Origin: Listeria monocytogenes
Lineage (GTDB): Bacteria; Bacillota; Bacilli; Lactobacillales; Listeriaceae
Reading direction: 5' to 3'
DNA length: 64,000 nt
NCBI RefSeq assembly: GCF_041765605.1
Contig: NZ_CP168900.1
Span: 822,001 to 886,000, forward strand
The translations under genes were made by a program, and so were the position numbers. The notes under the pieces were generated by a model. That model was not told the origin of the DNA. It did no database searches and saw nothing but the letters and a program-made list of their open reading frames with translations. Position 1 is the first letter of the stretch. Each line of letters starts with the position of its first letter. Positions 8,564 to 16,986 of this stretch are shown here, piece by piece.

Positions 8564-9034
8564 TTAAGCTTGTATTTTTTTTAATTGTTCAGCGAGACTT
8601 TCTATTTCCAAATGGAAGTTCTTTCTGCCATTTTTGTGAACAATGGCGGCATTTCGGAGCTTAATTTTTTCTTCTTTCCCTGTTTCTAAGTTAAGAATAT
8701 TGATAGTGTAATAGGGAAGAAAAGAAATGGTCCGACCGTGCAACAGAGTATCACATTCCAGCATATATTGACTAAAAGGATATTTTTTATCCGAAAATCC
8801 TCTTTTGTAAAATAGCGCGCGATTATTAATAGAGACAGTACCATTAACATAAGTGGAGAAGATGTTAATAGTTGAAATAACAAAAACGGCATATAAAAGC
8901 CAAAATTGCCAAACCCGTAAGACTTCATAAGTAATAAACAAGTAGAGACCAAGACCCAAGATAGCTAAGGCAACGATGAACGTAAAAAAAGTTTTGATAT
9001 TCATATTATATTTGAAGAAAGGATAGTTTTTCAT
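8564..9034 (-). CDS. Small membrane protein, EbsA-like, paralogue A
   Basis: A 156-residue protein with two hydrophobic segments (about 14-33 and 42-60), then a soluble C-terminal half starting with a short strand pair (ALFYKRGFSDKKYPFSQYMLECD) and ending in a charged helix (IESLAEQLKKIQA). It is clearly related to the next gene upstream: the two share KYPFSQYMLECD versus AYPYSKYIIECD, PYYTINILN versus PYYRIVIIN and similar ends. The layout suggests the EbsA-like family of two-TM proteins with a PH-like tail, but the family name is uncertain. The function is unknown. A GGCGG-type ribosome site precedes the ATG, 27 bases after the stop of its paralogue. Confidence 0.7.
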   Translation of the reverse strand: MKNYPFFKYNMNIKTFFTFIVALAILGLGLYLFITYEVLRVWQFWLLYAVFVISTINIFSTYVNGTVSINNRALFYKRGFSDKKYPFSQYMLECDTLLHGRTISFLPYYTINILNLETGKEEKIKLRNAAIVHKNGRKNFHLEIESLAEQLKKIQA

Positions 9035-9061
9035 ATTTGTGTACCGCCTAGGATGTTTTAG

Positions 9062-9523
9062 TTAAGATTGATATTGCTTGAGTTGATCACGTAATTCTTC
9101 CATTTCGACTTGCATCTGCTTATTTGCGCCTTTGTATCTACGCGCTGCATTGTGTACTTTAATTAGTTTCTCCGCGCGTGTATCTTTATTGATAATAACA
9201 ATTCGGTAATAAGGCATTGCTCTCGCACTAGGACTCTTAAAACGAATTAATTTTGCATCACATTCGATAATGTATTTGCTGTAAGGATATGCTTTTGATT
9301 TGTAGTAGAAAGCTTCCTCACTAACAGCCACTTCTCCAGGAAAAAAATTCTTGAAATTAAAAAAACTAATAATGACTAATGCTGAAAGAATAGCATAAAA
9401 TTCCCATGTCATGGAAAATAGAATAGATAGGATTACTGACAAAATAAAAAAAGAACTAAACATAACCAAAAGTGTAACACTACCTGCATTGATATTGAAT
9501 TTTGAAAAGCGATGTTTTTTCAT
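9062..9523 (-). CDS. Small membrane protein, EbsA-like, paralogue B
   Basis: A 153-residue paralogue of the downstream gene with the same plan: MKKHRFSKFN N-terminus, two membrane segments, then SEEAFYYKSKAYPYSKY and a C-terminal amphipathic helix ending EELRDQLKQYQS. The start at MKKHRF was chosen over an upstream in-frame ATG because TAGGTGG sits at the right distance before it. The two genes are very likely a tandem duplication transcribed together. The function is unknown; the conserved C-terminal charged helix suggests a shared partner or self-association (inference). Confidence 0.7.
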   Translation of the reverse strand: MKKHRFSKFNINAGSVTLLVMFSSFFILSVILSILFSMTWEFYAILSALVIISFFNFKNFFPGEVAVSEEAFYYKSKAYPYSKYIIECDAKLIRFKSPSARAMPYYRIVIINKDTRAEKLIKVHNAARRYKGANKQMQVEMEELRDQLKQYQS

Positions 9524-9653
9524 GAATGCTTGTCCACCTATGTTCATTTTATAACCAAATTTTAGCACTAAAAACAAAGGTTGTCTATCTTAGGAAAAAT
9601 CAAAAAAACTATTGTTCATGTGGAAGCTTTGTTGTATAATGTAGCTTGCTGTA

Positions 9654-9722
9654 AGTAAACTTTGTGTTTAATATTAGTAAACTTCTATGACTTGAGGTTT
9701 ACTATCACTAAACTTGAAAGAA
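9654..9722 (+). promoter_or_regulatory. Candidate operator repeats for the polyamine operon regulator
   Basis: Related half-sites AGTAAACTT occur at about 9654-9662 and 9676-9684, with TTTACTATCACTAAACTT at about 9702-9716, just before the ribosome site of the XRE-cupin regulator. Repeated half-sites in front of a regulator gene suggest autoregulation. No binding data are available. Confidence 0.35.
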
Positions 9723-9733
9723 AGGACATTGAC

Positions 9734-10276
9734 ATGGATATTGGCAAACGCATAAAAAATCTTAGGCTCAGTAAGAATTTGACACAAGAAGAATTAGGCG
9801 AACGAACGGATTTGACGAAGGGATATATTTCTCAACTAGAGCGAGATTTAAGTTCTCCTTCCATTGAAACGTTATTTGCTATTTTGGAAGTGTTAGGTTC
9901 TACTCCGAAAGATTTCTTTGATGAAGAAGAACACAATCAAAAAGTAATTTACGGAGAACTAGAGCATACTTTCTTTGAAGATGAAGAAAAAGGTTACAGA
10001 ATAAAGTGGCTTGTTCCAGAATCGAATGAAAAAGAAATGGAGCCAGTGCTACTTGAAATAGAGGCAAATAGCTGTTTTAAAAGCTTCGAACCATCACTTT
10101 CAGAAACTTTTGCCTACGTGTTAAAAGGGGAAGTGACCGTGCTGCTTGGTCGAAATGAGTATGTAGCCAAAAAAGGAGAAGCAATTTATTTCCACGCCGC
10201 AGATGAACATCAAATAATTAATCGATCGAATGAACAAGCAATACTCATCTTAGTAGCGACAGATTCATATTTATAA
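9734..10276 (+). CDS. XRE-cupin regulator of polyamine uptake
   Basis: A 180-residue regulator with an N-terminal XRE-type helix-turn-helix (about 1-60: IGKRIKNLRLSKNLTQEEL, TKGYISQLERDLSSPSI) and a C-terminal cupin sensor domain (about 105-178, with SETFAYVLKGEVTVLLG and the EAIYFHAADEHQI box). This matches the PuuR-like class of regulators. It lies upstream of potA with only a short gap and the same direction, so it probably heads and controls the polyamine operon. The start is the ATG at 9734, preceded by GAAAGGA; the longer upstream reading lacks a good ribosome site. AT-rich promoter sequence with repeated GTAAACTT-type half-sites (9654-9722) may be its own operator (inference). Confidence 0.85.
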   Translation: MDIGKRIKNLRLSKNLTQEELGERTDLTKGYISQLERDLSSPSIETLFAILEVLGSTPKDFFDEEEHNQKVIYGELEHTFFEDEEKGYRIKWLVPESNEKEMEPVLLEIEANSCFKSFEPSLSETFAYVLKGEVTVLLGRNEYVAKKGEAIYFHAADEHQIINRSNEQAILILVATDSYL

Positions 10277-10291
10277 GGGAGGTAAATGATT

Positions 10292-11386
10292 GTGACAGAA
10301 ACAATTATTCGGTTTGAAAACGTAACAAAACAATTTGATAATGATCCACCAGTGCTTGACAATGTCAGCTTTGAAATAGAAAAAGGGAAGTTTTATACTT
10401 TGCTCGGCCCATCTGGTTGCGGGAAAACAACTATTTTGCGCTTAATAGCTGGATTTTTAGAAGCTTCAGAAGGACAAATTTTCCTTGGAGAAAAAGTAAT
10501 TAACCAAATTCCAGCGAACAAACGACCGGTAAATACCGTTTTCCAAGATTATGCTTTATTTCCACATTTAAATGTGTATGAAAATGTGGCTTTTGGACTT
10601 CGTATTAAAAAGTTGAAAAAAGAAGCAATTGACGAAAAAGTAAAAGAAGCACTGCGCTTTGTTAACTTAAAAGGCTACGAAAAAAGAGAAATTAGCGAAA
10701 TGTCTGGTGGACAAAGACAACGTGTCGCGATTGCTCGGGCAATTGTCAATGAACCAGAAGTTATTTTGCTTGATGAACCACTGTCAGCGCTTGATTTAAA
10801 ACTACGTACGGAAATGCAATATGAATTGCGCGATTTGCAAAAGCGTCTTGGAATTACGTTTATTTTTGTGACGCATGATCAAGAAGAAGCACTTGCGATG
10901 AGTGATGAAATTTTTGTGTTAAATAAAGGCGAAATTCAACAAAGTGGTACGCCAATTGATATTTACGACGAGCCAATTAATAAATTTGTCGCAGATTTTA
11001 TCGGCGAATCGAACATTGTTAATGGCAAAATGATACAAGATTTCGAAGTGGAATTTGTGGAAAGACGTTTTGAATGTGTCGACCAAGGTTTCCGCCCAAA
11101 TGAAGTCGTGGAAGTAGTTATCCGTCCGGAAGATTTAGAGATTACTTCGGCTGAAAAAGGTCAACTGCAAGTAACCGTAGACTGGATGCTTTTCCGTGGT
11201 GTGCATTATGAAGTAGGTTGTATCGACACTGATGGAAATGAATGGCTTGTTCACACAACAAGAAAAGTTCGTGTGGGTGATAAGATTGGCTTAGCGTTTG
11301 AACCAGAGGCAATTCATGTTATGCGTCTTGGGGAAACGGAGGAAGAATTCGATAAGCGGCTTGATAGCTACGATGAGGTGCAGTAA
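10292..11386 (+). CDS. potA: Spermidine/putrescine ABC transporter, ATP-binding protein
   Basis: The protein is 364 residues. Residues 1-235 are an ABC nucleotide-binding domain with Walker [11 protein letters not shown]-loop FQDYALFPH, signature [14 protein letters not shown], Walker [13 protein letters not shown] and switch His in FVTHDQEEA. The rest is a TOBE-type regulatory domain, as in PotA/MalK importers. It energises polyamine import with PotB, PotC and PotD. The ribosome site GGGAGG lies only three bases before an ATG at 10286 but nine before the GTG at 10292, so the GTG was chosen. The stop overlaps the potB start (TAATG). Confidence 0.93.
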   Translation: MTETIIRFENVTKQFDNDPPVLDNVSFEIEKGKFYTLLGPSGCGKTTILRLIAGFLEASEGQIFLGEKVINQIPANKRPVNTVFQDYALFPHLNVYENVAFGLRIKKLKKEAIDEKVKEALRFVNLKGYEKREISEMSGGQRQRVAIARAIVNEPEVILLDEPLSALDLKLRTEMQYELRDLQKRLGITFIFVTHDQEEALAMSDEIFVLNKGEIQQSGTPIDIYDEPINKFVADFIGESNIVNGKMIQDFEVEFVERRFECVDQGFRPNEVVEVVIRPEDLEITSAEKGQLQVTVDWMLFRGVHYEVGCIDTDGNEWLVHTTRKVRVGDKIGLAFEPEAIHVMRLGETEEEFDKRLDSYDEVQ

Positions 11387-12195
11387 TGAATAGACGCACC
11401 CGTACAGTTTATCTTGTTCCTTATGTACTTTGGATTTTACTTTTTGTAGTCGCACCGATTTTATTGATTGTGTATTATTCATTTTTTGATGTTGATGGCA
11501 ATTTTACTGTAGATAATTATATTCATTTTTTCACCCCTGTCTATTTAAAAATGACAGCTAGTTCGTTCTGGTACGCGTTTTTAATTACTGTTTTTACGTT
11601 GTTGATTTCTTATCCAACGGCGTATCTTTTAACGAAATTAAAGCATAAACAATTGTGGTTATTACTCATTATTTTACCGACTTGGATTAATTTGCTGCTT
11701 AAAGCGTATGCCTTTATTGGGATTTTTGGGACATACGGGGCGGCGAATCAATTTTTGGAAATACTTGGAATTGGCTCGAAACAGATTTTATTTACGGATT
11801 TTAGTTTCTTATTTGTATCGACCTATATTTTTATTCCGTTTATGATATTACCGATTTTTAATGCAATTGAGGAAATTAATCCGACGTTGATTCAAGCGTC
11901 GCGTGATTTAGGCGCATCGAGTTTGACGACATTTAGACGGGTGATTTTCCCACTCACTGCTGATGGCGTGAAATCAGGGTGTCAGGCTGTTTTTATTCCA
12001 GCGCTATCACTCTTTATGATTACACGATTAATTGCAGGAAACCGTGTGATTACGCTCGGAACAGCGATTGAAGAACATTTTCTAGTAACGCAAGACTGGG
12101 GAATGGGTTCGACAATTGGCGTATTTTTAATTATTGCGATGATTTTAATTATGTTCCTAACAGGTTCGAAAAAGAAAAGAGGTGCGCGTAAATGA
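11386..12195 (+). CDS. potB: Spermidine/putrescine ABC transporter permease
   Basis: A 269-residue membrane protein with six predicted membrane segments and the EAA loop EINPTLIQASRDLGASSLTTF (about 165-185), which docks on the ATPase. The fold is the type I importer permease found in PotB. It overlaps potA by one base and potC by four (ATGA), which implies tight translational coupling in the pot operon. Confidence 0.93.
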   Translation: MNRRTRTVYLVPYVLWILLFVVAPILLIVYYSFFDVDGNFTVDNYIHFFTPVYLKMTASSFWYAFLITVFTLLISYPTAYLLTKLKHKQLWLLLIILPTWINLLLKAYAFIGIFGTYGAANQFLEILGIGSKQILFTDFSFLFVSTYIFIPFMILPIFNAIEEINPTLIQASRDLGASSLTTFRRVIFPLTADGVKSGCQAVFIPALSLFMITRLIAGNRVITLGTAIEEHFLVTQDWGMGSTIGVFLIIAMILIMFLTGSKKKRGARK

Positions 12196-12998
12196 AGAAA
12201 AGTAAATGGGGTACGATTTATTTAGTGCTTGTTTTTGTGATTTTATATGCGCCGATTTTCTATTTGATTTTTTACTCGTTTAATAAAGGCGGCACGATGC
12301 ATAATTTTAGTGGCTTTACGCTTGGCTATTATAAAGAAGTTTTCCAAGATACGCGCCTACTAATTATTGTTTTAAATACGTTTGTAATTGCGCTGCTTTC
12401 TTCGGTGATTGCAACTATTATTGGGGTTTGCGGGGCGCTGGCGATTAAATTTATGCCAAAACCTTTTGCGAAAAACTCGCTTTTAAGTTTGAATAATGTG
12501 TTGATTGTTAGCCCGGACGTTATTATCGGTGCTAGTTTCTTGATTTTTTTCACGATTTTAGGCGTAAAATTAGGTTTTATTTCCGTCTTAGTTTCGCATA
12601 TTGCTTTTAGTATTCCGATTGTCGTATTGATGATTTTGCCGAAATTACAAGAAATGAGCCCGACGTTAATGGATGCGGCGCGAGACTTAGGTGCAAGCCA
12701 GTGGCAAGTTCTTTCAAAAGTTATTTTGCCGTATATTATGCCGGGCGTTTTAGCTGGATTTTTCATGGCATTAACGTACTCGCTAGATGATTTTGCGGTG
12801 ACTTTCTTTGTAACCGGAAACGGCTTCTCAACTTTAGCGGTAGAAATTTATTCCCGAGCAAGACAAGGGATTTCGCTTTCTATCAATGCTTTATCGACAC
12901 TGATTTTCCTATTCACGATTATTCTCGTGATCGGTTATTACTTTATCAACCAACGTAATACAAGTAAAAATATTCGGACGGGGGCGACGAAAGAATGA
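12192..12998 (+). CDS. potC: Spermidine/putrescine ABC transporter permease
   Basis: The second permease half, 268 residues, six membrane segments, EAA loop EMSPTLMDAARDLGASQWQVL at about 155-175. It pairs with PotB to form the polyamine channel. The start overlaps the potB stop by four bases and its own stop overlaps the potD start by four bases. Confidence 0.93.
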   Translation: MKKSKWGTIYLVLVFVILYAPIFYLIFYSFNKGGTMHNFSGFTLGYYKEVFQDTRLLIIVLNTFVIALLSSVIATIIGVCGALAIKFMPKPFAKNSLLSLNNVLIVSPDVIIGASFLIFFTILGVKLGFISVLVSHIAFSIPIVVLMILPKLQEMSPTLMDAARDLGASQWQVLSKVILPYIMPGVLAGFFMALTYSLDDFAVTFFVTGNGFSTLAVEIYSRARQGISLSINALSTLIFLFTIILVIGYYFINQRNTSKNIRTGATKE

Positions 12999-14068
12999 AG
13001 CAACTGCTGAAAATTTTTGTACCAGTCATTGTCGTGGCACTCCTAATGATGCTACTTGCAACAACGATGAACCGTTCTGAGGGCTACGCTGGGAGCAATA
13101 CGCTGACAATTTATAACTGGGGCGATTACATTGACCCATCGCTCATTACTAAATTTGAAAAAGAAACAGGCATCAAGGTCATTTACCAAACATTTGATTC
13201 TAATGAAGCGATGATGACGAAAATTGAGCAAGGTGGAACGACCTTTGATATTGCGGTGCCAAGTGATTACGCGATTAGCAAAATGAAGGAAGAAAATTTG
13301 CTGATTCCACTTGATCATTCCAAATTACCAAATGAAAAATACCTTGATCCGCGTTTTATGGACTTGTCGTTTGATGACGATAATAAATATTCGATGCCGT
13401 ATTTCTGGGGAACGCTTGGCATTATTTATAATAAAGAGATGTTCCCGAACAAAAATTTCGATACGTGGAATGCGCTATTTGATCCCGAATTAAAAAACCA
13501 AATTTTGCTGATTGATGGGGCGCGTGAAGTCATGGGGCTTGGGTTGAATAGTCTCGGTTACTCACTGAACGATACGAATAAAGCTCACCTACAAGCTGCC
13601 AGAGACAAGCTAGAAACGATGACACCGAATGTTAAAGCAATTGTTGGCGATGAGATTAAACTTCTCATGGCGGACAATGAAGCAGGTGTCGCGGTTACTT
13701 TCTCCGGAGAAGCCGCGGAAATGCTCAGTGAAAATGAAGATTTAGAATATGTTATTCCAAAAGACGGCTCCAATTTATGGTTCGATAACATGGTCATTCC
13801 AAAAACGGCAAAAAATGTCGATGGCGCGCATAAATTTATTAACTTCATGCTAAAACCAGAAAATGCCGCAATTAACGCCGAATATGTTGGCTATGCAACA
13901 CCAAACGAAAAAGCCGTCCAATTGTTACCAAAAGAAATTTCGAGTGATGAACGTTTTTATCCGGATATGGACGAATTAAATAATTTAGAAGTATATGATA
14001 ACCTCGGTAAACGAATGCTGTCGTATTATAATGAATTGTTTTTGGAGTTTAAGATGTACCGGAAATAA
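12995..14068 (+). CDS. potD: Spermidine/putrescine-binding protein
   Basis: A 357-residue periplasmic-binding-type protein. An N-terminal hydrophobic segment (about 5-24, VPVIVVALLMMLLATTM) is followed by the mature start SNTLTIYNWGDYIDPSLI, the classic PotD/PotF opening, and then two lobes with YQTFDSNEAMMTKI and VPSDYAISKM ligand-pocket segments. Binding proteins of Gram-positive bacteria are usually lipoproteins, but there is no lipobox cysteine here. The N-terminal segment therefore probably serves as an uncleaved or signal-peptidase-I anchor. It is the last gene of the operon and is followed by a strong terminator. Confidence 0.93.
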   Translation: MKQLLKIFVPVIVVALLMMLLATTMNRSEGYAGSNTLTIYNWGDYIDPSLITKFEKETGIKVIYQTFDSNEAMMTKIEQGGTTFDIAVPSDYAISKMKEENLLIPLDHSKLPNEKYLDPRFMDLSFDDDNKYSMPYFWGTLGIIYNKEMFPNKNFDTWNALFDPELKNQILLIDGAREVMGLGLNSLGYSLNDTNKAHLQAARDKLETMTPNVKAIVGDEIKLLMADNEAGVAVTFSGEAAEMLSENEDLEYVIPKDGSNLWFDNMVIPKTAKNVDGAHKFINFMLKPENAAINAEYVGYATPNEKAVQLLPKEISSDERFYPDMDELNNLEVYDNLGKRMLSYYNELFLEFKMYRK

Positions 14069-14156
14069 TTGAAAATCTTGGTACCAAAATACATTAAGTC
14101 AACAAAAAAATCAGAGGAATAAGCTAACATTTTTACTTCTGGATTCCCAAAATCAA

Positions 14157-14197
14157 ACCAAAAAAAGTGACGAAATTGTCGCTTTTTTTGGTTTTTT
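14157..14197 (+). terminator. Intrinsic terminator of the pot operon
   Basis: A 15-base-pair stem (ACCAAAAAAAGTGAC with GTCGCTTTTTTTGGT, one G-U pair) and a T tail, about 90 bases after potD. It marks the last clearly core sequence before the accessory region. Confidence 0.9.
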
Positions 14198-14332
14198 TAA
14201 AGAGAATTCATAATATAAGTTTTTGATAGATAGGCTAATTAAGAGGAAAACAAGCACTTCTCATTTAAAAGAGATATTTTTTTACTATAAATAATATAAA
14301 TGATATATTATCTATGTTAAGGGGGGATTAAC

Positions 14333-15829
14333 TTGGTACCTTTTGAATTATCTAGTTTATTTTTATCAAAAACTCAGCTAGATAAGCTGTTTATTTTGAA
14401 GCAATTAGAGTCAGGGATGACTACATTTAGCAGCCTTGAGATGAAACTAAAAATTTCTAAACGGAAAATTAAAGAGATTGTATTGAGTTTGATAAAAGAG
14501 ATGAATGTAATTCGGTCAGACCAACGAAATGAATTATCTGTGGATAGAGAAATTATACAATTTAAATTAAAACTTAAAGATAACGAATATGTAGAGTTGA
14601 TTAATGATTTTAGAGTAAAATATTTACTAGAATCAAGTTTATATAGAGTACTGTTATTCGTTCTTGAAAAAAGAACTTTTAGTATTGTGATAATGGCAAA
14701 TGATTTATCATATAGTGAATCATATACATATAAATTATTTGGTAAGTTAAAGCAATTTTTTAAACATATGAATTATGGTATTCAATTAAAAAAAGAAAAT
14801 GCTTTTTTTTTCAAATTGGATGGAAACGAGTCTACCATAAGAATTCTCCATTATTTAGCCGTATCTGTTGCTTCTAAAGGAAATCAATGGTTATTTACAT
14901 CAATTTCTCAAAATGAAATAATGAATACACAATTTTATATTGATTCACACAGATATAAGAGATTGTCCCCAGTTGGTAAGAATCGCGTAAACTCTATTTT
15001 GGCAGTTTATGAGTTAGCTTTAAAGAATAAATACAAAATAACAAATTTAAATACAGAAGTTAGTGAATTAGGCAATGCCATTAATAGAGAAATAGAAATT
15101 AATTTATATCTAAAATATTTAAAAGAAGAAGTTGTAAATAATGATACGCAGCTTCAAGAAGAAATCATTCATTTGGCTTTTCTGATTAATTATTTTTCAC
15201 AAGAAGTAAGAACAGATGATGAAAAAGAAATTTTAGGAAAACATATACTCTCATTGACAAATAATTCGATAGCAAAAAATTGCGATAACATACTAAAATT
15301 GATAAATAGACGATACGAACTATCGGAAGAGACTAATAATATATTGCTTTATAGTCTATGTAACCGGTTTGTTGTTATTTATTATTTGGGATTATATAAA
15401 TTTATGCCATTATATAATGTTCCTCCATTACTTGGTGATAAAGAATGTTTTATAGGAAAATGTATTGATAACAGCCTCACTGATTATAAACACGATGCGT
15501 CTTACGAAAAAGTTAAGTATAGCTTTACGCAAGTAATCAGTGGGTATTTAAATTTAGAGCTTTCTTTAAGTCAGAAAATTTATGTTGAATTCTTTCATCG
15601 ACCAGAATATAAATCGATTATTGAAAACGCAATTAAACATAATTACAATCAAAAGGTACTTCAGATTACAAATAACTACCTAGAAGCAGATATAGTGATT
15701 TCAGATACACATGGGTATGATAAGAAAAAATTTTTCTATTTTAGAGATGTATTTGATCAAGGTTCATGGGAAAAATTAGGGTTATATTTAAACCAGGTTA
15801 TTAGAGATGAAATTTTAGAAACAAATTAA
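14333..15829 (+). CDS. Mga family transcriptional regulator
   Basis: A 498-residue protein with the plan of Mga/AtxA virulence regulators: an N-terminal winged helix (about 12-60, FLSKTQLDKLFILKQLESG, KLKISKRKIKEIVLSLI), a second Mga-type helix-turn-helix (about 100-140, VLEKRTFSIVIMANDLSYSESYTYKLF), then a long helical region where PRD-like modules and an EIIB-like C-terminal part (LQITNNYLEADIVISDT, about 445-460) would lie. These regulators often answer to PTS sugar phosphorylation and control surface proteins. Start TTG after AAGGGGGG. The base composition is markedly more AT-rich than the flanking pot genes, which fits acquisition. The likeliest target is the LPXTG gene 1.2 kb downstream (inference). 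Confidence 0.8.
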   Translation: MVPFELSSLFLSKTQLDKLFILKQLESGMTTFSSLEMKLKISKRKIKEIVLSLIKEMNVIRSDQRNELSVDREIIQFKLKLKDNEYVELINDFRVKYLLESSLYRVLLFVLEKRTFSIVIMANDLSYSESYTYKLFGKLKQFFKHMNYGIQLKKENAFFFKLDGNESTIRILHYLAVSVASKGNQWLFTSISQNEIMNTQFYIDSHRYKRLSPVGKNRVNSILAVYELALKNKYKITNLNTEVSELGNAINREIEINLYLKYLKEEVVNNDTQLQEEIIHLAFLINYFSQEVRTDDEKEILGKHILSLTNNSIAKNCDNILKLINRRYELSEETNNILLYSLCNRFVVIYYLGLYKFMPLYNVPPLLGDKECFIGKCIDNSLTDYKHDASYEKVKYSFTQVISGYLNLELSLSQKIYVEFFHRPEYKSIIENAIKHNYNQKVLQITNNYLEADIVISDTHGYDKKKFFYFRDVFDQGSWEKLGLYLNQVIRDEILETN

Positions 15830-15874
15830 AGGTATTCCTGAGTGAAGCTTATTTTCGCTTAGGAATACCTTTTT
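15828..15874. terminator. Bidirectional terminator, Mga regulator/recombinase remnant
   Basis: AAAGGTATTCCT pairs with AGGAATACCTTTTT, extended by GAAGC/GCTT inside. It overlaps the last codons of the convergent recombinase remnant. Confidence 0.85.
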
Positions 15875-16419
15875 CTTTGTAAATAGTTATACACGGTAGG
15901 TCTAGAGATATTGTATTTTTTGGCTAGTTCAACTATGGATAAATTTGTATTCAAATAGTCATTAATCACTTCATAAATATATTTATTTTCTACAGGTCTA
16001 CCCAATACTTTTCCTTTTTCTTTAGCAGCATCCATACCTGAAAGAACACGTTCCCGAATGAGTTCAGCTTCTATTTCGGCAAAAGCACTCATAATCGTAA
16101 AGAAAAATTTACCCATTGAAGTACTTGTATCAATATTATTTTGAATACTGATAAAATTGATATCTCTATCATTAAAATGTTCCATCAACCTAAGTAAATG
16201 TTTGGTTCCACGTGATAGTCAATCTAATTTAAAGATAACAAATGTATCTCCAGGCTCTAATGCATTTAATGCTTTGGAAAGTTCTTTTCTTTGTATGTTT
16301 CTTCCGCTATCAAATTCGATATAAATTTTATGGCAACCATACCTCTTTAGTGCATTTAATTGTGAGTCCAATTGTTGATGTACTGTACTTACACGGGCAT
16401 ACCCAATGGTTTTCATCAT
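15859..16419 (-). pseudogene. Serine recombinase (resolvase/invertase) broken by one stop codon
   Basis: Read through, this is a 186-residue resolvase: MKTIGYARVSTVHQQLDSQL carries the nucleophilic Ser of the YxRVST motif, then YIEFDSGRNIQRKEL, GDTFVIFKLD-stop-LSRGTKHLL, ISIQNNIDTSTSMGKFFFTIMSAFAEIEAELIRER, and a C-terminal helix-turn-helix LSIVELAKKYNISRPTVYNYLQRK. The single defect is TGA at 16219-16221 (plus strand tca). In relatives this position is Arg (FKLDRLSR), so a CGA-to-TGA change explains it; the frame is otherwise intact on both sides. GGAGGAG precedes the start. It is probably the recent loss of a Tn3/Tn552-type or DNA-invertase enzyme. The second half could still restart at an internal ATG, but would lack the catalytic serine. 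Confidence 0.9.
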
Positions 16420-16455
16420 TCTCCTCCTAAATTAAAAGCTTATATGTTATTTTAA

Positions 16456-16484
16456 AAAAAAATACAGGAAAAATGTATTTTTTT
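16456..16484. repeat. Perfect inverted repeat upstream of the recombinase remnant
   Basis: Eleven-base arms AAAAAAATACA and TGTATTTTTTT flank a seven-base centre. It lies 37 bases upstream of the recombinase start, where res-like or operator sites usually lie. A T-run at its end also allows a terminator role on the plus strand. Confidence 0.6.
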
Positions 16485-16699
16485 CATTATCCTTGTTGCG
16501 CTAAAGTTCACGAAATGTGGATAATCAGAAAACGCTATATTATGATACTATATTGCTACTAACAAGGCTGTAATCTATTCTAATATATAATTTACACTTG
16601 AAAAGTATAAAAAAACACCCTAGTTTATCACAAATCAAAGCACTTAGATGACAAAATTACACATAAATTGAAGTGTAAGGAAATCATTTGATAGTAGGT

Positions 16700-16825
16700 A
16701 TGGAAACAAGTGAACAAGTTCTTAAAAAGGCAATTAGAAAATATTTTCATGAAGAAAGTATTACCTTAGAATCGTTTAAAGAGGTTTGGTTGATGCGTGA
16801 TGAGACCATCATCAATCTAGAGTGA
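16700..16825 (+). CDS. Short ORF of unknown function (41 codons)
   Basis: METSEQVLKK opens a 41-residue reading frame ending DETIINLE, highly charged and predicted helical. A TTG four codons upstream (16688) is a possible alternative start; GTAAGGAAATC lies before it. It sits in the otherwise gene-free 570 bases between the recombinase remnant and the LPXTG gene. It may be the stub of a larger decayed gene rather than a functional peptide. An eight-base inverted pair TTACACTT (16592-16599) and AAGTGTAA (16671-16678) lies just upstream. Confidence 0.3.
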   Translation: METSEQVLKKAIRKYFHEESITLESFKEVWLMRDETIINLE

Positions 16826-16986
16826 GTCAATAGCAATTTAAAAACTGGCGAATACTTGAAGTTATATTTGGATGAATACTAAAGAACATGTGTTACACTT
16901 CCTAATCAAAAAAAAGAATTGTAAGTTATATGAGTATTTACGTTTATTCATATACATTCAAGAATTAAAGAAATGGGGATTAATGA

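Noticed and set aside
16219-16221. TGA as selenocysteine or programmed read-through in the recombinase
   Set aside because: Serine recombinases use Arg here, there is no SECIS-like stem seen and the neighbouring integrase is also dead, so a nonsense mutation is simpler.
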